A DNA stretch of 64,000 nucleotides from Chitinophagaceae bacterium (GTDB lineage: Bacteria; Bacteroidota; Bacteroidia; Chitinophagales; Chitinophagaceae): assembly GCA_016710745.1 (NCBI GenBank), contig JADJVB010000005.1, positions 124,001-188,000 of the forward strand. Direction: 5' to 3'. Shown here piece by piece: positions 54,665 to 63,747 of the stretch. Position 1 is the first letter of the stretch, and each line of letters opens with the position of its first letter. Both the position numbers and the translations under genes were made by a program. The notes beneath the pieces were generated by a model that saw nothing but the letters and a program-made list of their open reading frames with translations, was not told the DNA's origin and ran no database searches.

Positions 54665-54718
54665 TCAATTGACCAGGCTCCACCACCAACCATTGTTATT
54701 TGTATTGATCATTTTCAT
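54665..54718 (-). CDS. trpL: trp operon leader peptide
   Basis: ATG 54718 to TGA at 54665 encodes 17 residues, MKMINTNNNGWWWSLVN, with three consecutive Trp codons. A perfect intrinsic terminator starts 39 nt later, immediately ahead of trpE. When charged tRNA-Trp is scarce, ribosome stalling at the WWW codons should prevent terminator formation. I did not identify the antiterminator pairing with confidence. This gene is too short for routine gene finding. Confidence 0.9.
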   Translation of the reverse strand: MKMINTNNNGWWWSLVN

Positions 54719-54869
54719 TGCTATTGCAAATATGAAAACAATTTGCTTAATAAAAAAACTTATTTTGTAAATGATTAAAATTATTACCATGCTGGTACTA
54801 CCAAAAGAAAGATGAGTTTGGTGATGTGGTTCGTTAAATTTTCAGTAACTTTCTAAAAAACCAATAAAG

Positions 54870-55517
54870 ATGAAACTGACTATATTTGGCGCAACCGGAA
54901 CCGTAGGAAAACAATTGATTCAGCAGGCCTTATTTAACGGCCACCAGGTAAAAGCATTCGGCAGAAATGTATATACCGCCGATTATTTGCCGGTTGAATC
55001 CAAAATACAAACAGAAAACCTGCAACTGGTACAGGGCGCTTTGTTCGATGAAAATGAAGTGTTCAATGCGATAAAGGGATGTGATGCAGTTTTGTCGGCC
55101 ATTGGCGGCGCTTCAGATGGCACTGATAAGGCCCGGACACTGGGCATGAAAAATATCATCAAACAAATGCAGAAAGCAGCTGTAAAAAGAATCATAGGGA
55201 TCGGCGGTATGGGTATTTTGAATGCCAGTGACAAATCCATGCTGATGGAAGAAAAAAGTTTTCCTCCAGAATATTTACCCGTGAGTTTGGAACATAAAAA
55301 AGCTTTTGAAATGCTGGCTGATAGCGGCCTCGACTGGACCTTTGTTTGTCCGCCAGACATTACCAAAGAAGGACCTACCGGGAAATACGTAACCCGGGCA
55401 GATTATCCGCCAGAAGGGAATAAGTATCGGATAAATGCCGGTGATCTGTCTATGTTTATGCTTAATGAGTTGACGAAGAATGAATTTGTAAAACACCGGG
55501 TTGGCATAAGTAATTGA
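54870..55517 (+). CDS. NAD(P)-binding protein, NmrA/SDR-like
   Basis: 215 residues. The start MKLTIFGATGTVGKQLIQQAL has a GxxGxxG Rossmann motif (about 7-13); GCDAVLSAIGG and VKRIIGIGGMG follow, the pattern of atypical SDR proteins of the NmrA/flavin-reductase-like group. WTFVCPPDITKEGPTGKYV is near the C-terminus. Substrate unknown. It is divergent from the trp operon. Confidence 0.85.
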   Translation: MKLTIFGATGTVGKQLIQQALFNGHQVKAFGRNVYTADYLPVESKIQTENLQLVQGALFDENEVFNAIKGCDAVLSAIGGASDGTDKARTLGMKNIIKQMQKAAVKRIIGIGGMGILNASDKSMLMEEKSFPPEYLPVSLEHKKAFEMLADSGLDWTFVCPPDITKEGPTGKYVTRADYPPEGNKYRINAGDLSMFMLNELTKNEFVKHRVGISN

Positions 55518-55675
55518 TCATTATTTGACTGCTTTGTCAATAAAAACGTAAATTCGTCTACCAAAACTAATACTCAAGGGTCAGGTTGTACCTGCGATCC
55601 TTTCCCTGTTAAAGCCCCATTTTTTACCGAATTAACTCCCATGGCTTTTTATTCAGTTCATGTAAACAAGACAAC

Positions 55676-58015
55676 ATGCTTAATTTATTGTTAGGGCCTT
55701 TGAAAAAAGCGCTCCCGCTTTTCGCTTTTTTATTTTTACAAGAAAGTTTGTTTGGCCAGTCTCCCGGCGGGATCCCAACCAATAATAAAATCTGGCTGCG
55801 CTCGGATCATGGTGTAACCACCAGTGGCAGTACCGTAACCCTGTGGCAGGAGACCTCGGGTGCTAATGTTACAGGCAATTTCAATGTGCAACCACTTGCC
55901 GGAACGCAAAACGTGCAAACCGGGCCTACCTTAATACCCGCCGCTATCAATTTTAATCCTTACCTGAGTTTTGATGGCATAACCAATTCCCTATCCAGTA
56001 TCAATAGCTTTTTGGGAACCGCGTTGGTGGGTAACAGCAATGTTACCGTTTTCCAGGTTTTGAATGTAAAGTCGGGCGTGGTTTGGCTTAAATGGGAAAC
56101 CGACTTCAATGGAACAACGGGCCGCCTGGGTTTTGAAAATTCGACCGGAAGGCTCAGGTTTGATTTTCCAAAAGCAGTTCCTGCTACAGCCGGGCAAAAT
56201 GTTGGCGTTACCAATATTCTGAATAAACACACGCTCTCCACGGCATACGCCGATATAGGCACATCTGTAAACCGATTGAATGGTGCCGATGACCGAACCA
56301 TTACCATTCCGGGACCCGGAAATTTTGGAAATGTAAGTGCAAAAATTGTGCTTGGCAATGAAGACCTGTTGAACCTTCCCTGCAAAATAGATATCGCCGA
56401 AGTGATCATTTATTCCAACACACTGAATACTGCTGAAAGGAATAAGATTGAATCGTACCTGGCCGTAAAATATGGCTTTACGCTGGACCAGTTGGCGGCA
56501 AACAACAATAACTATGTGGCAACCACGGGGGCTATTATCTGGGACCGCGCGCTGAACAGCGCTTACGCCAATGATATAACCGGTATCGGGCGGGATGATG
56601 CGACCGCCTTATCGCAAAAACAATCAAGATCGGTTAACACTACTGCCCTGGTAACGTTATACAACGGAACCTATCCGGGCGGGGTTTTTCCCACGGAGAA
56701 TCAAGCGAATACCAACAGCTTTCCGAATAACCTTTCGTTTGTTTTGACTGGAGATAACGGCAGCGCTACTTCGATAGACCAGTGTACCCTGAATGGGAGT
56801 GCCCAGCGGATGGCACGGATTTGGAAAGTAAGCAAAACCGGAACGGTTGCACAGGTAACCGTTGCCGTTGACCAGACAGCTGTTCCGGCAACTACAAAAA
56901 ACATATTGGTTTCTGCTGATCCGGGTTTTCCAAAAAGCGGCACCACCGTTTACCCGCTGACCATCGCAAATGGGAAACTGTTTGCTGCAGTGATGCTTAA
57001 CCACAATGATCATTTTACGTTCGCATCTGATACAGTACCTATTCCTCAATTTCAGTCAAATGCGGTTTGTCCGGGTACTGCCAGCCTGATGACCATTACG
57101 AACCCGTTAGCCGGCGCTACCTACAATTGGTATACAACGTTGACCGGGGGAACAAGTGTGGCAACAGGTACGAGTTATTCAACCGTGTTATCAATCAGTA
57201 CAACCTTTTATGTAGAAACGATCGCGCCATTTGATTGCACGATATCACCCAGAACGCCCGTTTTGGCGCAGGTATCCAATTTGGTAAATCTTAAAACGAA
57301 TGACGACGCCCGCATGTGTAGTGGCAAATCGTTCATTATAAATACGGTAAGCAACGGAACAAGCTTTGTATGGACGCCGGCTACGGGCTTATCAAACCCC
57401 AACATTGCCAGCCCGGTTGCCACACCAACGGTAACCACACAATACATTATAACAGCAACATTAAACGGCTGCACGGCAAAAGACACTTTGACTATTACCG
57501 TTAATCCTTCTCCACAGGTTAACGCGGGGCCAGATCTGAATACGTTACCGGGAAGCCCGGTTACCCTGCAGGGTTCGGCCAATACTTCCGGCATTTTATG
57601 GACGCCCAATTTTAATTTAAGCAGTAGCGGTATTTTAAATCCGATCGCTACACCCGTTTCTACTACCGTGTATACATTAACTGCAACCGGCAACAATGGA
57701 TGTATCGAATCTGACAGTATGGTTGTAATCGTAATTCCACAATGTATAAAACCGATAAATGCCTTTACACCCAACAATGACGGATTTAATGATCTGTGGA
57801 TCATTACCAACGGCAACTGCCTGCAAAAAGCCAAAGTACAGGTATACAACCGGTATGGTGGCAAAGTGTATGAATCGGAGGATTATAAAAATGACTGGGA
57901 TGGCACGTATAAAGGAAAACCTGTACCAGACGGCACTTATTATTATGTGATACAGTATTTACTGATCAATAATGCCAGTATAACAAAAAAAGGCAACGTG
58001 ACCATTTTAAGATAA
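55676..58015 (+). CDS. secreted T9SS adhesin with gliding-motility C-terminal domain
   Basis: 779 residues. A signal-like N-terminus (about 1-28, ending LFGQS) precedes a concanavalin-like/LamG-type region beginning with IPTNNKIWLRSDHGVTTSG (about 32-250). Ig-like and SO-repeat-type segments follow, with the pattern SWTPATGLSNPNIASPVATPTVTTQYIITAT. The last 85 residues (INAFTPNNDGFNDLWII, VQVYNRYGGKVYES, DWDGTYKGKPVPDGTYYYVI) are the gliding-motility-associated C-terminal domain. The PorP/SprF gene follows after 28 bp, so they are probably co-transcribed and functionally linked. Confidence 0.9.
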   Translation: MLNLLLGPLKKALPLFAFLFLQESLFGQSPGGIPTNNKIWLRSDHGVTTSGSTVTLWQETSGANVTGNFNVQPLAGTQNVQTGPTLIPAAINFNPYLSFDGITNSLSSINSFLGTALVGNSNVTVFQVLNVKSGVVWLKWETDFNGTTGRLGFENSTGRLRFDFPKAVPATAGQNVGVTNILNKHTLSTAYADIGTSVNRLNGADDRTITIPGPGNFGNVSAKIVLGNEDLLNLPCKIDIAEVIIYSNTLNTAERNKIESYLAVKYGFTLDQLAANNNNYVATTGAIIWDRALNSAYANDITGIGRDDATALSQKQSRSVNTTALVTLYNGTYPGGVFPTENQANTNSFPNNLSFVLTGDNGSATSIDQCTLNGSAQRMARIWKVSKTGTVAQVTVAVDQTAVPATTKNILVSADPGFPKSGTTVYPLTIANGKLFAAVMLNHNDHFTFASDTVPIPQFQSNAVCPGTASLMTITNPLAGATYNWYTTLTGGTSVATGTSYSTVLSISTTFYVETIAPFDCTISPRTPVLAQVSNLVNLKTNDDARMCSGKSFIINTVSNGTSFVWTPATGLSNPNIASPVATPTVTTQYIITATLNGCTAKDTLTITVNPSPQVNAGPDLNTLPGSPVTLQGSANTSGILWTPNFNLSSSGILNPIATPVSTTVYTLTATGNNGCIESDSMVVIVIPQCIKPINAFTPNNDGFNDLWIITNGNCLQKAKVQVYNRYGGKVYESEDYKNDWDGTYKGKPVPDGTYYYVIQYLLINNASITKKGNVTILR

Positions 58016-58043
58016 CATTTAGCATTCAAAAATTGATAAGCTC

Positions 58044-58958
58044 ATGCAGGAAAAAAATATAAAAACGATCGTCATTTTCTGGTTCGCTGCTATTATTTGT
58101 ACAACGGCCAATGCGCAGCAACTGTTTCGGATCAGTAATTATATGGATCATAATTTCATCCTCAATCCGGCCGCCGTGGGTGCCAATGGCCACGCCAGTT
58201 TTGGTGCAGCCTATCGCAGCCAGTGGTCGGGTATCGAAGGTGGCCCAACAACAGCCGTGGTTTTTGGTGACGCTTATTTTCCAAAAATGAATACCGGCCT
58301 GGGTATTATTTTATACTCCGATAAAACCGGGCCCACCAGCCGCACCGGTGGAGAGTTGGATCTCTCCTATAGTATTAAATTTGATAACGACAATAATAAA
58401 CGGCTGATGATCGGAATGGGTGCACAGGTGATACAGTTTAAAGTAAACCTCGACGAAATAGCCGATGCCATTCCTAATGATCCTTTACTGGCATCATCCG
58501 GCACCGGTATCAAAGCCGATGCAAACGCGGGCATCTATTATCGGTCCAATACATTTAATATGGGCGTTGCTGCCAAACAATTGATACAGCCAAAGTTGAA
58601 TTTTGTAAAAACCGCTACCAATCCGGAGGGCAGGTTATACCGGCAGTATCTGGCCAATGCTTTTTATAATATCAAAACTGATGAAAGCAATATCATTCAA
58701 CCGCATGTAGAATTCAGGTACCAGCCCGAAGCGCCGGTAGATCTGGAAGCCGGACTTACCGTATACCATAAAGACATGTTACATATTGGCGGAAGTTACC
58801 GCTACAAACAATTTTACACGTTGTATGCCGGTATAAAGCTTATGCATAAATTTTCGATTAATTACGCTTATGAGGCATACAATGCCCCGGTAGGTGTTTT
58901 TGAATCGGGTTATTCGGCTCATGAAATTATGTTGCGGTATTTTTTTACAAAAAAATAA
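58044..58958 (+). CDS. PorP/SprF family type IX secretion membrane protein
   Basis: 304 residues. After a signal peptide (about 1-25, ending ANAQQ), the family signature ISNYMDHNFILNPAAVGANGHASFGAAYRSQWSGIEGGPTT appears, followed by a beta-rich outer-membrane barrel and a C-terminal aromatic residue-rich end (HEIMLRYFFTKK). Members partner with a T9SS cargo encoded next to them, often helping to place it on the surface; here the cargo is the 55676 protein. Confidence 0.93.
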   Translation: MQEKNIKTIVIFWFAAIICTTANAQQLFRISNYMDHNFILNPAAVGANGHASFGAAYRSQWSGIEGGPTTAVVFGDAYFPKMNTGLGIILYSDKTGPTSRTGGELDLSYSIKFDNDNNKRLMIGMGAQVIQFKVNLDEIADAIPNDPLLASSGTGIKADANAGIYYRSNTFNMGVAAKQLIQPKLNFVKTATNPEGRLYRQYLANAFYNIKTDESNIIQPHVEFRYQPEAPVDLEAGLTVYHKDMLHIGGSYRYKQFYTLYAGIKLMHKFSINYAYEAYNAPVGVFESGYSAHEIMLRYFFTKK

Positions 58959-59029
58959 ATACCAAACAAAACCAGATACCTTGTGCCTGACCGAACTACC
59001 CGGTCATTTACGTACTTAAATATAAAAAA

Positions 59030-61417
59030 ATGAAAAAACTATTTTTCTCGATTTTAACTTTCACCTGCGCCCAACTCGCTGCACAGGATGCCATTCGATA
59101 CCAAACGCCTCCTAAAGACATATACGATTTGGTGATGGCCAAACCCACACCCGGTGTTAGTTTCGACAGTAAGGGTGAATGGATGCTCATCATGGAACGC
59201 AGCCCGATGCCCGGCATTGATGAACTGGCCCAGCCCGAGTTACGCATTGCCGGATTGAGGATAAACCCCAATAATTTTTCACCCAGTCGTGGCGGATTTT
59301 CAACAGCCCTGTTGCTGAAGAATATTAAAACCGGCATAGAAACAACTATTACAGGTTTACCCAAAAATTTAAAAGCCGACAATTTTCAATGGAGTCCGAA
59401 AGAAGATAAGATCTCTTTTACCCAAACCAGTAATACCGGCGTTGATCTGTATGTCATTGATGTAAAGACTAAAAACGCAGCCAAACTAAATAAAGCGATC
59501 GTAAATACCGTTATGGGCGGTGCCTATGACTGGATCGACAACAATACCATTCTATACAAAGCGGTAAACAAGCCATTGACGGCATTGGCGTCAAAACCCG
59601 TAGCACCCGGGGGCCCGGTGGTACAGCAAAATTTAGGCAAAGTGGCTGCCAGCAGAACCTACCAGGATCTGATCAAAAACCCCTACGACGAAACCCTTTT
59701 CGAGTTCTATGCCACCACGCAATTGATAAGAAATTTGAATGGTATGGAAAGTAAAATCGGCAGTCCTGCCATTTATGCAAACGTAAACCCATCCCCCGAC
59801 AAAAAATATCTATTGATAGAAAGGATCGACAAACCTTTTTCTTACCTGGTTCCTGCCGGTGGCTTCAACAGCACCATGCTGATCACCGACATTACCGGCA
59901 AACAAATAAAACAGCTCGCCAAACTACCTTCCAATGAGTTGGCGCCAACTGGTTTCGACAATGTATTAAATGCACCCCGCCGTTACAGTTGGTACGATAA
60001 TGACCCGGCCACCGTTTCCTGGATCGAGCCGTTGGACAGCGGTATCATGAAAAAGAAAATGGATTTTCATGATGCAGCCTATACCCTGTCGGCGCCTTTT
60101 TCCGGTGCTCCTGTTTTAGTGGCCAGATCAGAAATGCGCATGTATGGCATCAGCGATGTGGCAAAAGATATGATCTTTATCACCGAAGGCTCGCAGGCAA
60201 AACAAAAACGTAAACTCAGTAATGTAAACCCATCAACAGGATTTGCAGATGTATTGTACAACCGCAGCACCAACGATGCTTACAACGATCCCGGAACTCC
60301 GGTAACCGAAAAAAACAGGTATGGTGTTGAAACGATCAAACTCATTAACGGCAACAGCATGTACATGCGCGGTAATGGTGCATCGACAAAGGGCGACCTG
60401 CCCTTTCTCAATGTGTTCAACATCAAAACAAAAGAAACCACAGCACTTTGGCGTTGCGAGGAACCTTATTACGAAAGCGTGAGTGCGATTGTGGATTACG
60501 ACAAACTGCTCGTGATCACCAACCGCCAGAGCCAGGAAGAGCAACCTAATTATTATCTGAAAGACCTTAAGAATAAAACGGCGAAAGCCATCACCGCATT
60601 CCCCGATCCGCAGCCCGGCCTGCGTGGCATCACCAAACAAAAGATCACGTATAAAAGAAAAGATGGTATCGACCTGGCCGCTGATCTGTATGTACCAAAA
60701 GGCTACGATGCCGCCAAAGACGGCCCCTTACCCGTGATCATGTGGGCCTACCCGCGTGAATTTAAAAGTGCTGCCGATGCATCGCAGATACGAGGCAGCA
60801 AATACACGTTTACCCGCGTGGGTTATGGCTCGGTGATCTTCTGGGCCACACAGGGTTATGCCATCATGGACAATACCGAGTTTCCCATTGTTGGCGAAGG
60901 CGATAAAAAACCCAATGATAATTTTGTAGACCAGTTGCAGTGGAGTGCACAGGCGGCGATCGATAAAATTTCGGACATGGGTATTGGCGACCGCAACCGG
61001 GTAGCCGTTGGTGGTCACAGTTATGGCGCCTTCATGACAGCCAATTTACTGGCCCATGGCAGCCTGTTTAAAGCGGGTATTGCCCGCAGTGGTGCTTACA
61101 ACCGCACGCTCACCCCTTTTGGATTTCAAAACGAAGAGCGTACCTATTGGGAAGCGCCCGACCTGTATTTTAACATGAGCCCCTTTAGTTTTGCCGATAA
61201 AATTAAAACCCCTTTGTTGATGATACATGGCGAAGCCGATAACAACCCCGGTACATTTCCCATTCAAAGCGAACGATTATATAATGCCATCAAAGGGCAT
61301 GGCGGTACCGTGCGTTTTGTATTGTTACCTTTCGAAAGTCATGGTTATGCTGCCAAAGAAAATATTTTGCATATGCTTTGGGAAGAGGATCAATGGCTGA
61401 ATAAATATGTAAAATAG
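59030..61417 (+). CDS. S9 family peptidase (prolyl oligopeptidase-type hydrolase)
   Basis: 795 residues with a signal peptide (about 1-19, ending LAAQD). The N-terminal propeller-like half is followed by the alpha/beta hydrolase domain: Ser664 in VGGHSYGAF, Asp in MIHGEADNNPGTF (about 735) and His in PFESHGYAA (about 769). Related enzymes act as aminopeptidases or glutamyl endopeptidases in the periplasm. Its 3' end is duplicated downstream (61494-61549, 61616-61644). Confidence 0.92.
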   Translation: MKKLFFSILTFTCAQLAAQDAIRYQTPPKDIYDLVMAKPTPGVSFDSKGEWMLIMERSPMPGIDELAQPELRIAGLRINPNNFSPSRGGFSTALLLKNIKTGIETTITGLPKNLKADNFQWSPKEDKISFTQTSNTGVDLYVIDVKTKNAAKLNKAIVNTVMGGAYDWIDNNTILYKAVNKPLTALASKPVAPGGPVVQQNLGKVAASRTYQDLIKNPYDETLFEFYATTQLIRNLNGMESKIGSPAIYANVNPSPDKKYLLIERIDKPFSYLVPAGGFNSTMLITDITGKQIKQLAKLPSNELAPTGFDNVLNAPRRYSWYDNDPATVSWIEPLDSGIMKKKMDFHDAAYTLSAPFSGAPVLVARSEMRMYGISDVAKDMIFITEGSQAKQKRKLSNVNPSTGFADVLYNRSTNDAYNDPGTPVTEKNRYGVETIKLINGNSMYMRGNGASTKGDLPFLNVFNIKTKETTALWRCEEPYYESVSAIVDYDKLLVITNRQSQEEQPNYYLKDLKNKTAKAITAFPDPQPGLRGITKQKITYKRKDGIDLAADLYVPKGYDAAKDGPLPVIMWAYPREFKSAADASQIRGSKYTFTRVGYGSVIFWATQGYAIMDNTEFPIVGEGDKKPNDNFVDQLQWSAQAAIDKISDMGIGDRNRVAVGGHSYGAFMTANLLAHGSLFKAGIARSGAYNRTLTPFGFQNEERTYWEAPDLYFNMSPFSFADKIKTPLLMIHGEADNNPGTFPIQSERLYNAIKGHGGTVRFVLLPFESHGYAAKENILHMLWEEDQWLNKYVK

Positions 61418-61450
61418 TTTTGAACTTTGATTTATTTGATTCAATGAAAA
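61395..61450. repeat. 56-bp direct repeat, copy 1 (end of S9 gene)
   Basis: The final codons and stop of the S9 gene plus the next 33 bp. Identical to 61494-61549. Confidence 0.9.
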
Positions 61451-61493
61451 GTAACCCAGATTTGGAGGGAGGGGAGGTTAAGGGAGGGGACAA

Positions 61494-61549
61494 GGCTGAA
61501 TAAATATGTAAAATAGTTTTGAACTTTGATTTATTTGATTCAATGAAAA
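61494..61549. repeat. 56-bp direct repeat, copy 2
   Basis: Perfect copy of 61395-61450, including the S9 3' end. Part of it (61527-61540) is also inverted at 61587-61600. Confidence 0.9.
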
Positions 61550-61615
61550 CTATGACCATTACCAGGCAAATCATAGTCAATCTTATAATCAAATAAATCA
61601 TAGACCGGACAAATG

Positions 61616-61644
61616 CCTTTCGAGAGCCATGGTTACGCTGCCAA
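61616..61644 (+). pseudogene. remnant of an S9 peptidase 3' region
   Basis: 29 bp matching 61328-61356 of the S9 gene at 26 positions. The three differences are synonymous, and the fragment still encodes PFESHGYAA with the catalytic His. It is probably debris of a former tandem S9 gene. Confidence 0.6.
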
Positions 61645-61702
61645 TACATTTCATGGATTTTAAACTTTCTCAGGATAAATCTGTTTAGTTGGTAAAGAAT
61701 CT

Positions 61703-62395
61703 ATGGCAAATTATCTGATCATTGGCGCGTCGAGCGGAATTGGTAAACAACTGGCTATACAATTGGCAGATGCAGGTCACCAGGTTTATGCAACCTATTT
61801 CAATAATATAACGGAAGACAGTTTGATCAGTTATCAACGGCTCAATGTACTGGATGAAACTATCTCACTGGAGGGTTTACCCGAAAGTATTGAAGGACTG
61901 GTTTCCTGCCCTGGCACTATCAACCTGAAACCATCTGCCCGCATACAGCCGGCAGATTTTGTACAGGATTTTCATTTACAGTTTACTGGCGCCATAAACG
62001 TGTTGCAGTCTGTTTTACCAAAATTAAAAGATGCCGCGCAGGCCTCTGTTGTACTGTATTCAACCGTAGCTGTACAAACCGGCTTGAGTTTCCATACCCA
62101 GGTGGCCACATCAAAAGGAGCCATTGAAGGGTTATCCAGGGCCCTGGCTGCCGAATGGGCTCCAAAAATCCGAGTCAATTGTATAGCCCCATCTTTAACT
62201 GATACCCCACTCGCTGCATCGCTGTTAAACACGGAGCAAAAAGCCGAGAATAATGCCCAGCGGCATCCGATGAAAAGAATAGGCACTGCAGAAGATATTG
62301 CCAATATCAGCGAATTTTTGTTATCCGGTAAAGCCGGATGGATCACCGGCCAGGTTATTCATGTAGACGGCGGCTTATCAACATTAAAACTGTAA
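61703..62395 (+). CDS. short-chain dehydrogenase/reductase
   Basis: 230 residues, classical SDR. The cofactor motif is IIGASSGIGKQLA (about 5-17); GTINLKP takes the place of the NNAG motif; the active-site Ser lies in VVLYSTVAVQTGL and the usual YxxxK pair is replaced by a HTQVATSKGA segment with Lys but His in place of Tyr. IRVNCIAPSLTDTPL and GQVIHVDGG end the fold. Substrate unknown; the missing Tyr may mean altered activity. Confidence 0.85.
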   Translation: MANYLIIGASSGIGKQLAIQLADAGHQVYATYFNNITEDSLISYQRLNVLDETISLEGLPESIEGLVSCPGTINLKPSARIQPADFVQDFHLQFTGAINVLQSVLPKLKDAAQASVVLYSTVAVQTGLSFHTQVATSKGAIEGLSRALAAEWAPKIRVNCIAPSLTDTPLAASLLNTEQKAENNAQRHPMKRIGTAEDIANISEFLLSGKAGWITGQVIHVDGGLSTLKL

Positions 62396-62451
62396 TTTCA
62401 ACAACCGGAACAACATTAACCGCCGGAGCACACTAGCTAAATGATACACCC

Positions 62452-62919
62452 ATGAATAAAACGATCACTTTTATACTTTGTATACTACTTACCCTGGCCA
62501 TAGGGAGCATCTCCGGCATTGCCACGGCGCAGTCGGTAGACGGTTGGTTTACTACCATTATCAAACCTTCATTCAATCCTCCCAACAGCATCTTTGGCCC
62601 GGTATGGACCTTGTTGTACCTGCTGATGGGTATTTCGTTTTACCTGGTATTGACCTCGGCTAAAAATGCATGGCGCAAAAAGGCAATTATCATATTTTCT
62701 GTTCAACTTTTCCTGAATTTTTGCTGGAGCTTCCTGTTTTTTAAATTCCATTGGCTGGGGATCGCTTTTATTGAAATATTGTTGATATGGCTGAGCATTA
62801 TAATGATGATTACCATTTTCTATAAAGTGAATAAAACCGCCGCTCTTTTACAGATACCTTATTTATTGTGGGTAAGCTTTGCCAGTGTTTTAAACGGCAC
62901 CATCTGGTGGCTGAATTAA
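62452..62919 (+). CDS. TspO/MBR family protein
   Basis: 155 residues with five hydrophobic membrane helices. Conserved block: WFTTIIKPSFNPPNSIFGPVWTLLYLLMGISFYLV (about 32-67), and NFCWSFLFFKFHWLGIAFIEI and a WVSFASVLNGTIWWLN end. TspO proteins bind porphyrins and act in stress-related signalling or degradation. Starts 56 bp after the SDR gene. Confidence 0.93.
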   Translation: MNKTITFILCILLTLAIGSISGIATAQSVDGWFTTIIKPSFNPPNSIFGPVWTLLYLLMGISFYLVLTSAKNAWRKKAIIIFSVQLFLNFCWSFLFFKFHWLGIAFIEILLIWLSIIMMITIFYKVNKTAALLQIPYLLWVSFASVLNGTIWWLN

Positions 62920-62931
62920 TGTGAACTAAAT

Positions 62932-63645
62932 ATGAAAAATTTCTTAACCGCCCGCTGGGAAAACCTGATCATGGCCAATTATGCAGTACCGCCATCAGTG
63001 CTGCTCCCCTTTTTGCCCAACGGCGTTGAGTTGGATTTCTTTGAGGGCAAAACCTATGTAAGCCTCGTTGGCTTTATGTTCAAGGATACCAGGATATTTG
63101 GCCTCCCTATTCCCGGACTGGGTACTTTTGAAGAAATTAACCTGCGCTTTTATGTAACCCGAAAAGATGGCCACGATATAAAGCGTGGTGTTGTTTTCAT
63201 TAATGAAACTGTTCCTTACAAGGCGGTAGCCTGGCTGGCCAACCGCCTGTACAAAGAACATTATACCGCCATCCCAACCAAACACCGGTGGAAAACTGAT
63301 GATGCTAAAAAACAGATCGAATACCTTTGGCTACTTAATGAAAAATGGAGCCATATGGCCGTTGAAGCCCTTGCCGGCAAAAAAACAATGGTGGCAGGCA
63401 GTATCGAATCTTTTATTTTTGAACACTACTATGGGTTTACCAGATTCAATGAAACCAGCTCACAGGAATACAAGGTGGCACATCCGGCCTGGGCTGTCAA
63501 TACTGTTCTGAGCCACGATATTAACTGTGATTTCCAAAAAATGTATGGCGACGAATTCAGCTTCTTGAATAATGCCACACCGGATTCTGTGCTGCTTGCG
63601 GAAGGTTCGGCAGTTTCGGTGAAATGGAAAAGAACGCGTTTTTAA
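62932..63645 (+). CDS. YqjF-like DUF2071 protein
   Basis: 237 residues. The start FLTARWENLIMANYAVPPSVLLPFLPNGVELD and FVSLVGFMF-like segment (YVSLVGFMFKDTRIFGLPIPG) match the DUF2071 acetoacetate-decarboxylase-like family (YqjF). The function is unknown to me. It starts 12 bp after tspO and is probably co-transcribed. Confidence 0.85.
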   Translation: MKNFLTARWENLIMANYAVPPSVLLPFLPNGVELDFFEGKTYVSLVGFMFKDTRIFGLPIPGLGTFEEINLRFYVTRKDGHDIKRGVVFINETVPYKAVAWLANRLYKEHYTAIPTKHRWKTDDAKKQIEYLWLLNEKWSHMAVEALAGKKTMVAGSIESFIFEHYYGFTRFNETSSQEYKVAHPAWAVNTVLSHDINCDFQKMYGDEFSFLNNATPDSVLLAEGSAVSVKWKRTRF

Positions 63646-63747
63646 AAAGCCGGGCATTTTAACAAAATGATAACCAGGTAACCGCTGGTAATAACTGATC
63701 TCTTAAAACCTTAACAACTGAATTTTGTTATCATAAAAATTAACTTT

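Noticed and set aside
57208..57864. 218-codon frame antisense to the T9SS adhesin
   Set aside because: Shadow of the real gene; the plus strand has clear family motifs up to its stop.
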